In this document: in pieces, positions 24,087-32,358 of the stretch
Layout: each line of letters starts with the position of its first letter
Numbering within the stretch: position 1 is the stretch's first letter
Origin: Betaproteobacteria bacterium
Lineage (GTDB): Bacteria > Pseudomonadota > Gammaproteobacteria > Burkholderiales > UBA6910
Reading direction: 5' to 3'
Assembly (NCBI GenBank): GCA_016183615.1
Contig: JACPEG010000063.1
Coordinates: forward strand, 22,253-86,252
Length of the DNA: 64,000 nucleotides
The notes under the pieces: model-generated
Seen by the model: the letters and a program-made list of their open reading frames with translations, nothing else
Databases searched by the model: none
What the model was told of the DNA's origin: nothing
Program-made: the position numbers and the translations under genes

Positions 24087-25139
24087 CTACCCGTTGTCCC
24101 AGGCCCGCTTCAATCGCTCCGCGGTCTCCTCCGGATACACCATCGCGAACCGCTCCTCCAGCAGAAGCTGCAGGTACGCCACGTCGCACACGTGGAGCTT
24201 GGGGTTGAGGTAGAAGCGCGGCACCAGGCGGGCATTCAGCCAGTGGCGTTCCGGCGCCGAGCCGCAGGCGTCGGGGAAGAAGGTCAGGTTGAAGCTCCAC
24301 AGCCCCAACCCCGCGAAATAGCGGAACATCCGGTTCAGTCCCGTGGCGAAATCCGCGATGTCGGCTTCCGACAAGTCGAGCAGCGTGGCCTTGCCGGGGA
24401 ACACCGCGCAGCAGTCGCCGAGAATTCCCGTGGGCGTGAACGGCGTGTACCACGCCACGCCGCCGGACTCCCCGATCCAGCGCCTCCCTTCCCGCTTCTC
24501 CGCGGCCAGCAGGTCGCTCAGGTAGTTCCGCCGGGTCCTTTCGCGGTAGGCCTTCTCGGCCTCCAGCTCCCGCAGCGGTCCGTTTCCCGGATTCTTCGTT
24601 ACCACCACCTGCATGTGAGGATGCACCTGGGAGGCACCGGCCGGAGGCATGTAGTTCCAGGTGAGCAGCCCGTACAGATCGGAACCGTTGGCGGAGGCCT
24701 TCGCCGCCCGCCCGATGAAATCGCGGCCCAGCGCGACGCCGTTCTCGATCACGCTCTGCGGGATTTTGTCGAGGGCGTGGAAATGATCCCGCGAAATCAC
24801 CGCCACCGCGGAGACGTCGTCGTAGGGAAAGAGGTTGGGAAACAGCAGCGCATCGCCCCGGGCCAGCCGCCCGCCGGGAACCATCTCGTCGGGAAAGCGC
24901 GGCGTCACCTTGTGCAGCGCCTCCGGGCAGAAGGGACAATGGGCCACCGTCGCGTTGACCATGTCCTGGAGGTCGGCGGGCGGCACCGTGCTGAAGGCGA
25001 AATGGCAGATGCGCGCTGAGCGCCCGGTGAGCGGATCGTAGCGCACCTCGCTTTCGATCTCGGTCAGGTCGAAGTTCTTGTGGGGGTGATGAATGCGGGC
25101 GAGCTTGCGCTCGATGCGAAATTCGATGGGCTGAGTCAA
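24087..25139 (-). CDS. GalT/HIT-superfamily nucleotidyltransferase-like protein
   Basis: A 350-residue protein with the HPHMQ histidine-triad-type motif (GASQVHPHMQVVV) typical of galactose-1-phosphate uridylyltransferase relatives, an upstream CPFCPEAL possible metal site (HCPFC) and FFPDACGSAPERHWLNARLV. The family forms a covalent nucleotidyl-His intermediate. The start is TTG at 25139, overlapping the PaaI-like stop by four bases, so it is the last gene of the TetR-mutase operon. Sugar metabolism genes are absent, so the substrate is probably not galactose; its role beside a B12 mutase is unknown. Confidence 0.75.
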   Translation of the reverse strand: MTQPIEFRIERKLARIHHPHKNFDLTEIESEVRYDPLTGRSARICHFAFSTVPPADLQDMVNATVAHCPFCPEALHKVTPRFPDEMVPGGRLARGDALLFPNLFPYDDVSAVAVISRDHFHALDKIPQSVIENGVALGRDFIGRAAKASANGSDLYGLLTWNYMPPAGASQVHPHMQVVVTKNPGNGPLRELEAEKAYRERTRRNYLSDLLAAEKREGRRWIGESGGVAWYTPFTPTGILGDCCAVFPGKATLLDLSEADIADFATGLNRMFRYFAGLGLWSFNLTFFPDACGSAPERHWLNARLVPRFYLNPKLHVCDVAYLQLLLEERFAMVYPEETAERLKRAWDNG

Positions 25140-25582
25140 CGGGGTCCTCCCTGCTCGTCTATGGTCCTGCTGCTGATGTAAACCGTACCCGTGAATGCGG
25201 CCACGAGCGCCCCGTCCTCCCGCGTCACCTCCACCCGGTAGATGCCGAGGCGCCGGGTCCGGGAAATTTCCTTCGCGCTTGCGGTGAGAACATCGCCCTC
25301 CCGCACCGCCACCGAAAAGGTCATGTGGGTGTCGATGCCTACCGCCAACGCGCCGTGGGAATTGCTGGCGAGGCCGAAGGCGGTGTCCGCCAGCGAAAAC
25401 AGCACGCCGCCGTGGCAGCTGCCGCCGAAGTTGAGGTGCTTGTGGGCCACGGTGAAGGCCACCCTGGCGTGACCGAAACCCGCCTCCACCAGCCGGATTC
25501 CCAGCGTCTTGATAAAGGGGTCCCGGCTCGCGATGTATTCCACGCGCTCCCGCGCTTCCGCTTCCCCGCGATGCTCAGTCAT
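25136..25582 (-). CDS. PaaI-type hot-dog thioesterase
   Basis: A 148-residue acyl-CoA thioesterase: DPFIKTLGIRLVEAGFGHAR, then HLNFGGSCHGGVLFSLADTA, the PaaI active-site block (Asn/Gly and the Asp of SLADTAFG), and VGIDTHMTFSVAVREGDVLT. It resembles PaaI of phenylacetate catabolism, but paa genes are not here. It overlaps meaB by 8 bases and the GalT-like gene by 4. It is one of three thioesterases in the operon. Confidence 0.88.
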   Translation of the reverse strand: MTEHRGEAEARERVEYIASRDPFIKTLGIRLVEAGFGHARVAFTVAHKHLNFGGSCHGGVLFSLADTAFGLASNSHGALAVGIDTHMTFSVAVREGDVLTASAKEISRTRRLGIYRVEVTREDGALVAAFTGTVYISSRTIDEQGGPR

Positions 25583-26528
25583 GGCGTATTCCCAGGACTT
25601 CCAGCGCGCGAAGCGCCGCTTCGCGGTAGTCCACTTCGCCGCGCCTCAAGGTCTCGGCAAGGGCGTTCAGCTCGGGATTGTCACGGCTGACGATGCGCGA
25701 GCGCACCTCGTCGGCCGCCAGGTTGGCCACCACGCGCCTGAGCCGCTCCACCACGCCATGGCGCGGATCGGCGCCGGTCTGCCCGTGGGCTTCCACCGCA
25801 TCCGCCAGCTCCTTCACGCCGGCACCGGTGGTGGCGACGGTGCGGATCACCGGCGGCACCCACGCCGCGCGGGCCCGCAGCGACAGCATGGCGAGAAGTT
25901 CCCGTTCGGCGCGCTCCGCCAGCGGCGTATCGCTCTTGTTGACGGCGAAGATGTCGGCGATCTCCAGGATACCGGCCTTGATGGCCTGCACGTCGTCGCC
26001 CAGTCCCGGCGGGCACACCACGATGCGGGTGTGGGCGATGTCCGCCACCTCCACTTCCGACTGCCCGGCGCCCACGGTTTCCACGATCACGACGTCGAAA
26101 CCGGCGGCGTCCAGCACGTCCACCGCCCGCGCCGCGGAACGCGACAGCCCGCCCAGGTGGCCACGGGAAGCGAGGGAACGGATGAACACGCCGTCGTCGG
26201 TCCCGTGGTCGATCATGCGGATCCGGTCCCCGAGTATGGCGCCGCCGCTGATGGGACTCGACGGATCCACGGCGATCACGCCGACGCGCCGACCGCGGCG
26301 GCGGAACTCGCCGATCAGCACGTTGACCAGGGTGGACTTGCCGGCCCCGGGCGGGCCGGTGACGCCGATCACCCGCGCATGGCCGAGCCGCGAGTGCAGC
26401 GCCTTCAACAACGCGGCGCCCTCCGCCGATTCGCACTCCACCGCGGTGATGGCCTTGGCGATGGCGCGGCGGTCCGCGTTCACGACCGCGGCCGCCATGG
26501 CGGCGATGGGATCAGGCCTGGGCTGCAT
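25575..26528 (-). CDS. meaB: MeaB/ArgK GTPase, B12-mutase chaperone
   Basis: A 317-residue G3E GTPase that loads and protects adenosylcobalamin in acyl-CoA mutases. Walker A is GVTGPPGAGKSTLVNVLIGE, followed by VIAVDPSSPISGGAILGDRI, the switch region DHGTDDGVFIRSLASRGHLG, VIVETVGAGQSEVEVADIAH and the base-specificity motif NKSD. It lies in the same operon as a two-subunit mutase (27419-29532), its likely client. Overlaps the genes on both sides (17 and 8 bases). Confidence 0.95.
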   Translation of the reverse strand: MQPRPDPIAAMAAAVVNADRRAIAKAITAVECESAEGAALLKALHSRLGHARVIGVTGPPGAGKSTLVNVLIGEFRRRGRRVGVIAVDPSSPISGGAILGDRIRMIDHGTDDGVFIRSLASRGHLGGLSRSAARAVDVLDAAGFDVVIVETVGAGQSEVEVADIAHTRIVVCPPGLGDDVQAIKAGILEIADIFAVNKSDTPLAERAERELLAMLSLRARAAWVPPVIRTVATTGAGVKELADAVEAHGQTGADPRHGVVERLRRVVANLAADEVRSRIVSRDNPELNALAETLRRGEVDYREAALRALEVLGIRHD

Positions 26529-26967
26529 GTTTCTCCACCAGGATTTTTTCCAGTGCCGCCCGCAGCGCCGGCGGCAGCGCCGTGGGACGGCTGCCCGCCC
26601 GGTCCACGTACACGTGAACGAAGTGGCCCTGGGCCGAGGCCTCGCGCTCGTCGTTGCGATAAAGCGCGATCTCGTAGCGCACGCTGCTCGCGCCGATCTT
26701 CGCCACCCGCAGCGCCGCCGTCACCCGGTCGGGGAAGGCCATCGGACTGAAGTAGTTGCACTGGGTTTCCACCACCAGCCCGATCACGGAACTGTTCTCG
26801 ATATCCAGCGCCCCCTGCTCGATCAGGTACTGGTTCACGACGGTGTCGAAGTAGGAGTAATACACCACGTTGTTCACGTGGCCGTAGGCGTCGTTGTCCA
26901 TCCAGCGGGTGGTGATGGGCTGGAAGTGGCGGTAATGGTCCCGCGGTTCGGGTGAATGCCTGGCCAT
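26512..26967 (-). CDS. Hot-dog acyl-CoA thioesterase (4-hydroxybenzoyl-CoA thioesterase type)
   Basis: A 151-residue thioesterase with the family signature TRWMDNDAYGHVNNVVYYSY (the active-site Asp precedes the GHVNN motif) and VVETQCNYFSPMAFPDRVTA. It hydrolyses an acyl- or aroyl-CoA. It overlaps meaB by 17 bases and starts 3 bases after another thioesterase. The substrate may be linked to the neighbouring mutase product. Confidence 0.88.
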   Translation of the reverse strand: MARHSPEPRDHYRHFQPITTRWMDNDAYGHVNNVVYYSYFDTVVNQYLIEQGALDIENSSVIGLVVETQCNYFSPMAFPDRVTAALRVAKIGASSVRYEIALYRNDEREASAQGHFVHVYVDRAGSRPTALPPALRAALEKILVEKHAAQA

Positions 26968-26970
26968 GGT

Positions 26971-27408
26971 TCAGCTCGCCCCTTCGTATTCGACGATCAC
27001 GGATTTCGCCCGCTTCACGATGTCCTCGGGGAACGGGCAGGCCTTGCGCAGTTTCGTATCCATGTGCACCCCGGTGAGGAGGGTGACGGCGGAAATCTCG
27101 CCCGTTGCCTCGTTGCGCATTTCGTGAAAGAAGCGGATTACCTTGTCCCGGATCTCGAGGATTCCCGACTTGATGGTCACGATGTCCCCGGCGTGGAGCT
27201 CCCGCTTGTAGGTGATGCGCTGGTCCACCGCCGCCATGCCGCGGTGGTGATCCCGCAGGTACTTCGGAGTAATGCCCAGCACCGAGAACACCTGCCAGGT
27301 AGCCTCGTCGAACTTGCCGACGTACCACATCACGTTCATGTGCCCCATGTGGTCGCAGTGCCAGGGATACACCGTGCCACGGTAGGTGATTTCCAGATTT
27401 CGTTCCAT
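26971..27408 (-). CDS. Hot-dog acyl-CoA thioesterase
   Basis: A 145-residue thioesterase with WHCDHMGHMNVMWYVGKFDE (catalytic Asp in CDHMGHMN), MAAVDQRITYKRELHAGDIV and SAVTLLTGVHMDTKLRKACP. This subgroup often sits in fatty-acid or aromatic catabolic operons. It begins 10 bases after the mutase large subunit. It differs clearly in sequence from its downstream neighbour, so the two probably act on different acyl groups. Confidence 0.87.
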   Translation of the reverse strand: MERNLEITYRGTVYPWHCDHMGHMNVMWYVGKFDEATWQVFSVLGITPKYLRDHHRGMAAVDQRITYKRELHAGDIVTIKSGILEIRDKVIRFFHEMRNEATGEISAVTLLTGVHMDTKLRKACPFPEDIVKRAKSVIVEYEGAS

Positions 27409-27418
27409 CGCTCCCCCC

Positions 27419-29098
27419 TCAGACCATCACCAGCGGCTGGCCGAAGCCCATTTCCGCGCGCAAGGTCCGGCAGATCTCGCCATGGGTGGCGCCGGCCCCG
27501 GCCGCCTCCACCACCCGCCCGAACACGTTGTCCTTCGGATCGTGGGCCGCCGCCGCAAGCCGCGCCAGGGCGTCGTTGACCGCCTGCTGCGGACGCTCCG
27601 CCTTGTAGCGCTTGAGCCTCGCCACCTGGGAGAGCATCGCTTCCCGGGCCGGGCGTTCCAGGGCCTTCACCGGCGGCTCGTTCTCCACCCGGTAACAATT
27701 CACGCCCACCACCTTCTGCTCCCCGCTTTCCACCTTGCGCTGGAAGGCAAGCGCCGATTCGCCGATCATCTGCTGCACCAGGCCCTTTTCCACCGCGGCA
27801 TACATGCCGCCCGCGGCGTCCACGGTCGCAATGACCTTCTCGATCTCCTCGTGCATCCGGTCGGTCAGCGTCTCCAGGTAGTAGGACCCGCCCAGGGGGT
27901 CGATCACGTCGGTGAGCCCCGCCTCCTCGCGCAGGATGTTCTGGGTATTGACCGCAATGCGCGCAGCTTCCGCGGTGGGGGTGCTGAACACCTCGTCGTG
28001 GCCGTCGGTATGCAGCGACTGCAGCCCGCCGAAAATTCCCGCCATGGCCTGTACCGCCACCCGGGCGATGTTATTCAGGGGCTGCTGGCGGGTGAGGTCC
28101 ACGCCGGAGGTCTGGGCGTGGAACTTGAAGCGCCAGGAGCGCGCATTCTTCGCCCCCAGCCGCTCCCGCGCGATCTTCGCCCACAGCCGGCGGCCGGCGC
28201 GGAACTTGGCGATCTCCTCGAAGAAGCTGATGGAAATGTCGAAGAAGAACGAGAACCGCGGCAGAAACGCGTCGGGCGCCATGCCGCGGGCGATGCAGTC
28301 CTCGGCGTACTGGATGGCGGTGCACAGGGTGAAGCCCATGGCCTGGGCCGGCGTGGCCCCCGCCTGCTGCATGTGCTGACCCACCACCGACACCGGGTTC
28401 CAGCCGGGCACGTACCGATTCATGTACTCGATGTGGTCGGTGAGCACGCGCCGCGAGCCCGCGAGCGCGATGCGGAAGAACATGTGATTGGCGACGAAGT
28501 GGGAGAGGTAGTCGCTCTGGTTGGAGGTGCCGGTGATTTTCTCCCAGGGGGTGCCGCGGCGCTTCGCCACTGTCAGCAGGAAGGCAAGCAGCGTGAACGG
28601 CAGCGGGTCGTTGAGCCCGACGGAAATGCGGCCCAGGTCCACGGCTTCGAGACAGGTGGCCATGTCCTGCGCCGTGTTCACGGTGGTGCCGCAGGTGCCG
28701 AGGATGAGCGGGTCCACCTGGTCCACGTCGTAGCCCCGGTACACCGAATTGCAGGGAATCAGGCTGATGGCGGTGGCGCCGGCGTCGAGAATTTCCCTGA
28801 GCCGCCGGTTGTAGTCTTCCGGCGTGCCCAGGCCGATCAGCTGGCGCTGGGTCCAGGCGCGGCCCCGGTGCATGGTGGGATAGATGCCGCGCGTCGCGGG
28901 AAGCTGCCCGGGAAAGCCCAGGGCGCCCGGGTAGCCGGCGCCATTCCAGTCGCGCGGGGTGTAAAGCGGCTGCACCGGGATTCCGGAGCGGTTCCTGATT
29001 TCCCGTTCGGTTCCGATTTGCGCGGCATACTGCTCCTTCCAGAGCCGCTCGGCTTCGTCGAATCCCGGCAGCGGGATCTGGGTCATGGGCTTATTCAT
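27419..29098 (-). CDS. Adenosylcobalamin-dependent acyl-CoA mutase, large (TIM-barrel) subunit, unusual specificity residues
   Basis: A 559-residue catalytic subunit of the methylmalonyl-CoA mutase superfamily. Motifs include [60 protein letters not shown] and [20 protein letters not shown], closely matching the family substrate and cofactor loops. By hand alignment, Leu87 replaces Tyr89 of methylmalonyl-CoA mutase and Ala203 replaces Arg207; isobutyryl-CoA mutases have Phe/Gln. The pocket is thus less polar and roomier, suiting a bulky branched acyl-CoA rather than methylmalonyl-CoA. The B12-binding domain is a separate gene directly upstream (8-base gap). Start ATG 29098 (MNKPMTQIP). Confidence 0.9.
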   Translation of the reverse strand: MNKPMTQIPLPGFDEAERLWKEQYAAQIGTEREIRNRSGIPVQPLYTPRDWNGAGYPGALGFPGQLPATRGIYPTMHRGRAWTQRQLIGLGTPEDYNRRLREILDAGATAISLIPCNSVYRGYDVDQVDPLILGTCGTTVNTAQDMATCLEAVDLGRISVGLNDPLPFTLLAFLLTVAKRRGTPWEKITGTSNQSDYLSHFVANHMFFRIALAGSRRVLTDHIEYMNRYVPGWNPVSVVGQHMQQAGATPAQAMGFTLCTAIQYAEDCIARGMAPDAFLPRFSFFFDISISFFEEIAKFRAGRRLWAKIARERLGAKNARSWRFKFHAQTSGVDLTRQQPLNNIARVAVQAMAGIFGGLQSLHTDGHDEVFSTPTAEAARIAVNTQNILREEAGLTDVIDPLGGSYYLETLTDRMHEEIEKVIATVDAAGGMYAAVEKGLVQQMIGESALAFQRKVESGEQKVVGVNCYRVENEPPVKALERPAREAMLSQVARLKRYKAERPQQAVNDALARLAAAAHDPKDNVFGRVVEAAGAGATHGEICRTLRAEMGFGQPLVMV

Positions 29099-29106
29099 GG
29101 CGCACC

Positions 29107-29532
29107 TCACGCGGCCTTGGCGCGGCGCTCGCTGGTGACGTTCCTGATGAGGGTGGAAATTTCCTCCAGCGCGCTGCCCGGATGGAACACCCGGGCCACG
29201 CCGGCGGCGAGCAGCGCCTGCTCGTCGTCCGGAGGCACGATCCCGCCCACGATAACCGGCATGTCGCCCAGGCCCGCATCTCTCAGCGCCTGGACCAGCT
29301 TCGGCACCAGCAGATGATCGGTGGCGAGGGAGGAGACGCCGATCACGTCCACATCCTCCTCCATGGCGAGCTTCACCACCGCGGAAATCTCCTGCCACGG
29401 CGGCGTGTAGATCACTTCCATCCCGGCATCGCGCAGATGGGCGGCCACCACCCGGCTTCCCCGGTCGTGGCCGTCGAGCCCGATCTTGGTGATGAGCACC
29501 CGCGGCGGGCGGGCGAATTCGTTGACGGTCAT
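29107..29532 (-). CDS. Acyl-CoA mutase small subunit, cobalamin-binding
   Basis: A 141-residue B12-binding domain: [20 protein letters not shown] carries the DXHXXG motif (His ligand to cobalt), followed by [20 protein letters not shown] and [20 protein letters not shown]. It is the partner of the large subunit 8 bases downstream. The heteromeric architecture matches isobutyryl-, 2-hydroxyisobutyryl- and pivalyl-CoA mutases rather than fused methylmalonyl-CoA mutase. Confidence 0.93.
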   Translation of the reverse strand: MTVNEFARPPRVLITKIGLDGHDRGSRVVAAHLRDAGMEVIYTPPWQEISAVVKLAMEEDVDVIGVSSLATDHLLVPKLVQALRDAGLGDMPVIVGGIVPPDDEQALLAAGVARVFHPGSALEEISTLIRNVTSERRAKAA

Positions 29533-29537
29533 GGCGG

Positions 29538-30125
29538 CTACTCCTCGCCCCGCAGCGATACCTGCAGCAATTTCAGGAAGCGGCGGGCGATGGTCTTCGG
29601 CGTGTCCTTGCCCTCGTGGTACCAGTTCTGGGACCAGTTGAGGGCCCCCAGCAGCATCAGGCGCAGGTAGCGCCGGTCCACGCCGGCGGGCAACGGCAGC
29701 GCGGCGATGAGATCGGTGAACAGGCGCTCATAGGCATCCCGCAGCAGCGTAAGCCGCGATCTCGCTTTGGGAACGTCCCGGGGCAGCACCCGGATCACCA
29801 CCTGGGCGTAGTCATTCAGCCGCAGCAGCGCTTCCAGGTGCGCGACGCAGCCCGCTTCCAGCCGCCGCCAGGGGTCGCTCTGTCCGGCGGTCGCCACCAC
29901 CACCGCGTCGGAGATCTGCCGCACCCCCTCCTCGTACACCGCCACCAGCAGGTCCTCCTTGGAGGCGAAGTGGTAGTAGAGGGAGCCGGGGAGCATCCCG
30001 ACCGCGGCGGCCACATCGCGGATCGAGGCGGCGTGGTAGCCCTTCTGCCGGAACAGCCGCGCCGCCTCGTCGAGAAGCCTCGGCAGGCGGTTGTCGGAGC
30101 GCGGGGCGCGGGCAATGGATGACAT
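29538..30125 (-). CDS. TetR-family regulator of the mutase operon
   Basis: A 195-residue TetR protein: N-terminal [43 protein letters not shown], then a helical ligand-binding domain. It is the first gene of the operon, 5 bases before the mutase small subunit. A perfect inverted repeat just upstream (30136-30157) is its probable operator, so it most likely represses itself and the operon until an acyl-CoA-type ligand binds. Confidence 0.9.
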   Translation of the reverse strand: MSSIARAPRSDNRLPRLLDEAARLFRQKGYHAASIRDVAAAVGMLPGSLYYHFASKEDLLVAVYEEGVRQISDAVVVATAGQSDPWRRLEAGCVAHLEALLRLNDYAQVVIRVLPRDVPKARSRLTLLRDAYERLFTDLIAALPLPAGVDRRYLRLMLLGALNWSQNWYHEGKDTPKTIARRFLKLLQVSLRGEE

Positions 30126-30135
30126 GGGTTCAAGA

Positions 30136-30157
30136 AAAACAAACGACTGTTTGTTTT
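30136..30157. promoter_or_regulatory. TetR operator upstream of the mutase operon
   Basis: AAAACAAAC-GACT-GTTTGTTTT: 9-bp perfect arms with a 4-base spacer, 10 bases upstream of the TetR start codon. Its form (ACAAAC...GTTTGT) is like operators of TetR regulators of fatty-acid and acyl-CoA metabolism. Confidence 0.85.
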
Positions 30158-30310
30158 ATACCACGGGTGGGGAGAGAGGTCAATGCTGCCACGCCAGGGT
30201 GGGGCAACCGGGCAGATGGGCTGTTCCCCCCCACCATGTGTCCGGGCTATACAGGTCAAGGAGGGGTGGCGGCGCAGCCGACGGGGTGGTTCGTCACCCG
30301 CTGCAATACC

Positions 30311-30350
30311 ACCCCCGCCCTTCGGGCGACCCCTCCTGAATCAGGAGGGG
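30311..30350. repeat. Interspersed palindromic repeat
   Basis: ACCCCCGCCC-tt-CGGGCGAC followed by CCCCTCCT-gaatc-AGGAGGGG. A similar element (31881-31920) supplies the first codons of the NUDIX gene. The rest of 30158-30365 shows no gene. Confidence 0.65.
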
Positions 30351-30365
30351 AAACGAACAGCATGC

Positions 30366-31292
30366 TCAGGCCCGGTGCCGCGGCACCTGCATGCGCACGA
30401 CGGTCTTGCCATCGGCCGAGGTGAAGTAGCCATGGGGCATGGCCGCCGTGCCGTGGCCAATGCCCATCCGCCCCTCCGCGTCCAGGGCGATCACCCCGGC
30501 CTCGTCCCCCACCTCCCGCGCCATGGCCGAGAGCGACCGGTCCACGGCCTGCTGGGCGGAAAGGCCCGCCCCGATCCGGTCGCACACCGCCTTGGCCGTC
30601 AGAAACCGCATCATGAACTCGCCCCGGCCCGTGGCGGAAACGGCTCCCGCGGGCGAGGCGTAGTTTCCGGCTCCCGGAACCGGGGTGTCCCCCACGCGGC
30701 CGGGAAGCTTCAGCGTGACACCTCCGGTCGAGGTCGCGGCGGCGAGTTTCCCCCTGCGATCGAGCGCCACGGCGCCGACCGTTCCTCCGCCGAGCTCCGG
30801 ATGAACACGCAGCAGCCGCGCCAGCCGCGAGCGCCCCGGCCGCTTTTCCTCGAGCGCCTCGCGCTTTTCCTGCCAGTCGCGCCGGCGCGCTGCGGTCACG
30901 GGGTCGTAATCGGGAAAGCCCATGAGCCGGGCGAACTTGAGGGCGCCCTCCCCGGAGAGCAGCACGTGATCGGTTTCCTCCATCACTTTGCGGGCCACCT
31001 GCACCGGGTTCCTCACCCGCCTGAGACAGGTCACGTTGCCGGTCTTCAGGCCGTCCCCCACCATCACCCCGGCGTCCATCTCGTCCTCTCCATCCAGGTT
31101 CAGCGCCGACCCGGTGCCGGCGTTGAACGCCGGATCGTCCTCCATCAGGGAGACCGCGGCGACCACGGCGTCCAGTGCGCTGCCGCCCCGGGCAAGCAGC
31201 GCAGTGCCGGCCGCAAGCGCCCGGCGCAGCCCTTCCAGGGCTGCCGCCTCGTCGGTTCGCTTCCAGTTTCCCGCCCCGCCGTGAACCATCAT
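30366..31292 (-). CDS. Isoaspartyl peptidase/L-asparaginase (Ntn hydrolase)
   Basis: A 308-residue plant-type asparaginase precursor. It opens with MMVHGGAGNWKR, typical of the family. The autocatalytic nucleophile is Thr171 in ELGGGTVGAVALD, where the precursor is cut into alpha and beta subunits. STGGVTLKLPGRVGDTPVPG and NYASPAGAVSATGRGE are the beta-subunit substrate loops. It removes isoaspartyl residues from peptides and may hydrolyse asparagine. Start chosen at 31292; the next codon is also ATG. Monocistronic as far as can be seen. Confidence 0.92.
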   Translation of the reverse strand: MMVHGGAGNWKRTDEAAALEGLRRALAAGTALLARGGSALDAVVAAVSLMEDDPAFNAGTGSALNLDGEDEMDAGVMVGDGLKTGNVTCLRRVRNPVQVARKVMEETDHVLLSGEGALKFARLMGFPDYDPVTAARRRDWQEKREALEEKRPGRSRLARLLRVHPELGGGTVGAVALDRRGKLAAATSTGGVTLKLPGRVGDTPVPGAGNYASPAGAVSATGRGEFMMRFLTAKAVCDRIGAGLSAQQAVDRSLSAMAREVGDEAGVIALDAEGRMGIGHGTAAMPHGYFTSADGKTVVRMQVPRHRA

Positions 31293-31516
31293 CGCATGCA
31301 ATGCCGACCTCCCGGTCGAATGACCCCGCGGCCCCGGAGATTTGCCTCGCCGGGGGAATCGCCCGCTGAGCGGCGCGCAGAGCCCGCTCCAATGGGCGAA
31401 GTCAAACCGGCACCCCGTGTCCGGTTTAACCCAGTATCGGCGCAGGGCCAATCTAGGGCAAGCTGCACTGCACCCGGCTTGAAGGCGGCCATCCCGGCGC
31501 CTACCATAGAAATGCC

Positions 31517-31861
31517 ATGAATATCGAACGCTACGATTTCGGCACCATCACCATCGAAGGCGCCACCTACACCTCGGATGTCATCATCTATGCGAAGGAA
31601 GTGGACGCCTCCTGGTGGCGCGCCGAGGGCCATAACGTCGCCGTCGAGGACATCCGGCGCATCGCTTCGGCGAAGCCCGGGAAGCTGGTCATCGGCACCG
31701 GCTATTACGGCCGCATGGGGGTCTCCGAAGAAACACTGAAGTGGCTCGCGGCCCACAACATCCAGGTGGAAATCGCGAAGACCGGGGACGCGGTGAAGCT
31801 GTTCAACCGGCTGCAGCAGGAAGCGGCCTCGGTGGTGGCGGCCCTGCATCTGACCTGCTGA
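31517..31861 (+). CDS. Mth938-like domain protein (DUF498/AAMDC)
   Basis: A 114-residue protein: FGTITIEGATYTSDVIIYAK, WWRAEGHNVAVEDIRRI, then LVIGTGYYGRMGVSEETLKW and KTGDAVKLFNRL. The whole protein is one Mth938 domain, of unknown biochemical function, related to the NDUFAF3 assembly factor and AAMDC. It starts a plus-strand trio with NUDIX and nth (2-base gap to the next gene). Confidence 0.88.
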   Translation: MNIERYDFGTITIEGATYTSDVIIYAKEVDASWWRAEGHNVAVEDIRRIASAKPGKLVIGTGYYGRMGVSEETLKWLAAHNIQVEIAKTGDAVKLFNRLQQEAASVVAALHLTC

Positions 31862-31863
31862 GC

Positions 31864-32358
31864 GTGGGCGTCAAAAACAATCCCCCGGCGCTCCGCGCCA
31901 CCCCCTTTGACAAGGGGGCGAAGCGCTCGGCGGGGATCGTGGTGGCGCACCGCCATCCGGACGGCTGGCGCTTTCTTGTCCTGCGGGCCTTCCGCAACTG
32001 GGATTTTCCCAAGGGGCTGGTGGAGCCCGCGGAGACGCCGCTGGAGGCCGCCATCCGCGAAACCCGCGAGGAGACTTCCCTCGCCGGCCTGCAGTTCCGC
32101 TGGGGCGAGGCGTACCGGGAAACCGAGCCCTACCGCAGGGGCAAGGTGGCCCGCTTTTATCTGGCTGAATCGCCATCCGCGGAGGTCACGTTGCCGGTGA
32201 ACCCGGAGCTGGGCTGGCCGGAGCATCACGAGTTCCGGTGGGCGACCCGGGAGCAGGCGGCGAAACTGCTGCCCCCGCGTCTGTTGCCCATTCTGGAATG
32301 GGCCTCCGGAGTCGTGAGCTCGCCGCCGCGCCCGGAGGCTTGTCCCCCGTTGCCATGA
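31864..32358 (+). CDS. NUDIX hydrolase
   Basis: A 164-residue pyrophosphohydrolase. The Nudix box is complete: GLVEPAETPLEAAIRETREE then TSLAG (GX5EX7REUXEEXGU). RSAGIVVAHRHPDGWRFLVL starts the fold; substrates may be dinucleoside polyphosphates or NTP-like. The likely start is GTG at 31864. The first ~20 codons (NNPPALRATPFDKGAK) are encoded by an interspersed palindromic repeat, so a natural N-terminal extension has arisen from a repeat or the true start lies later. Overlaps nth by 4 bases (ATGA). Confidence 0.87.
   Translation: MGVKNNPPALRATPFDKGAKRSAGIVVAHRHPDGWRFLVLRAFRNWDFPKGLVEPAETPLEAAIRETREETSLAGLQFRWGEAYRETEPYRRGKVARFYLAESPSAEVTLPVNPELGWPEHHEFRWATREQAAKLLPPRLLPILEWASGVVSSPPRPEACPPLP

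Noticed and set aside
27419..29532. Methylmalonyl-CoA mutase label
   Set aside because: The Tyr and Arg that contact methylmalonyl-CoA are replaced by Leu87 and Ala203.
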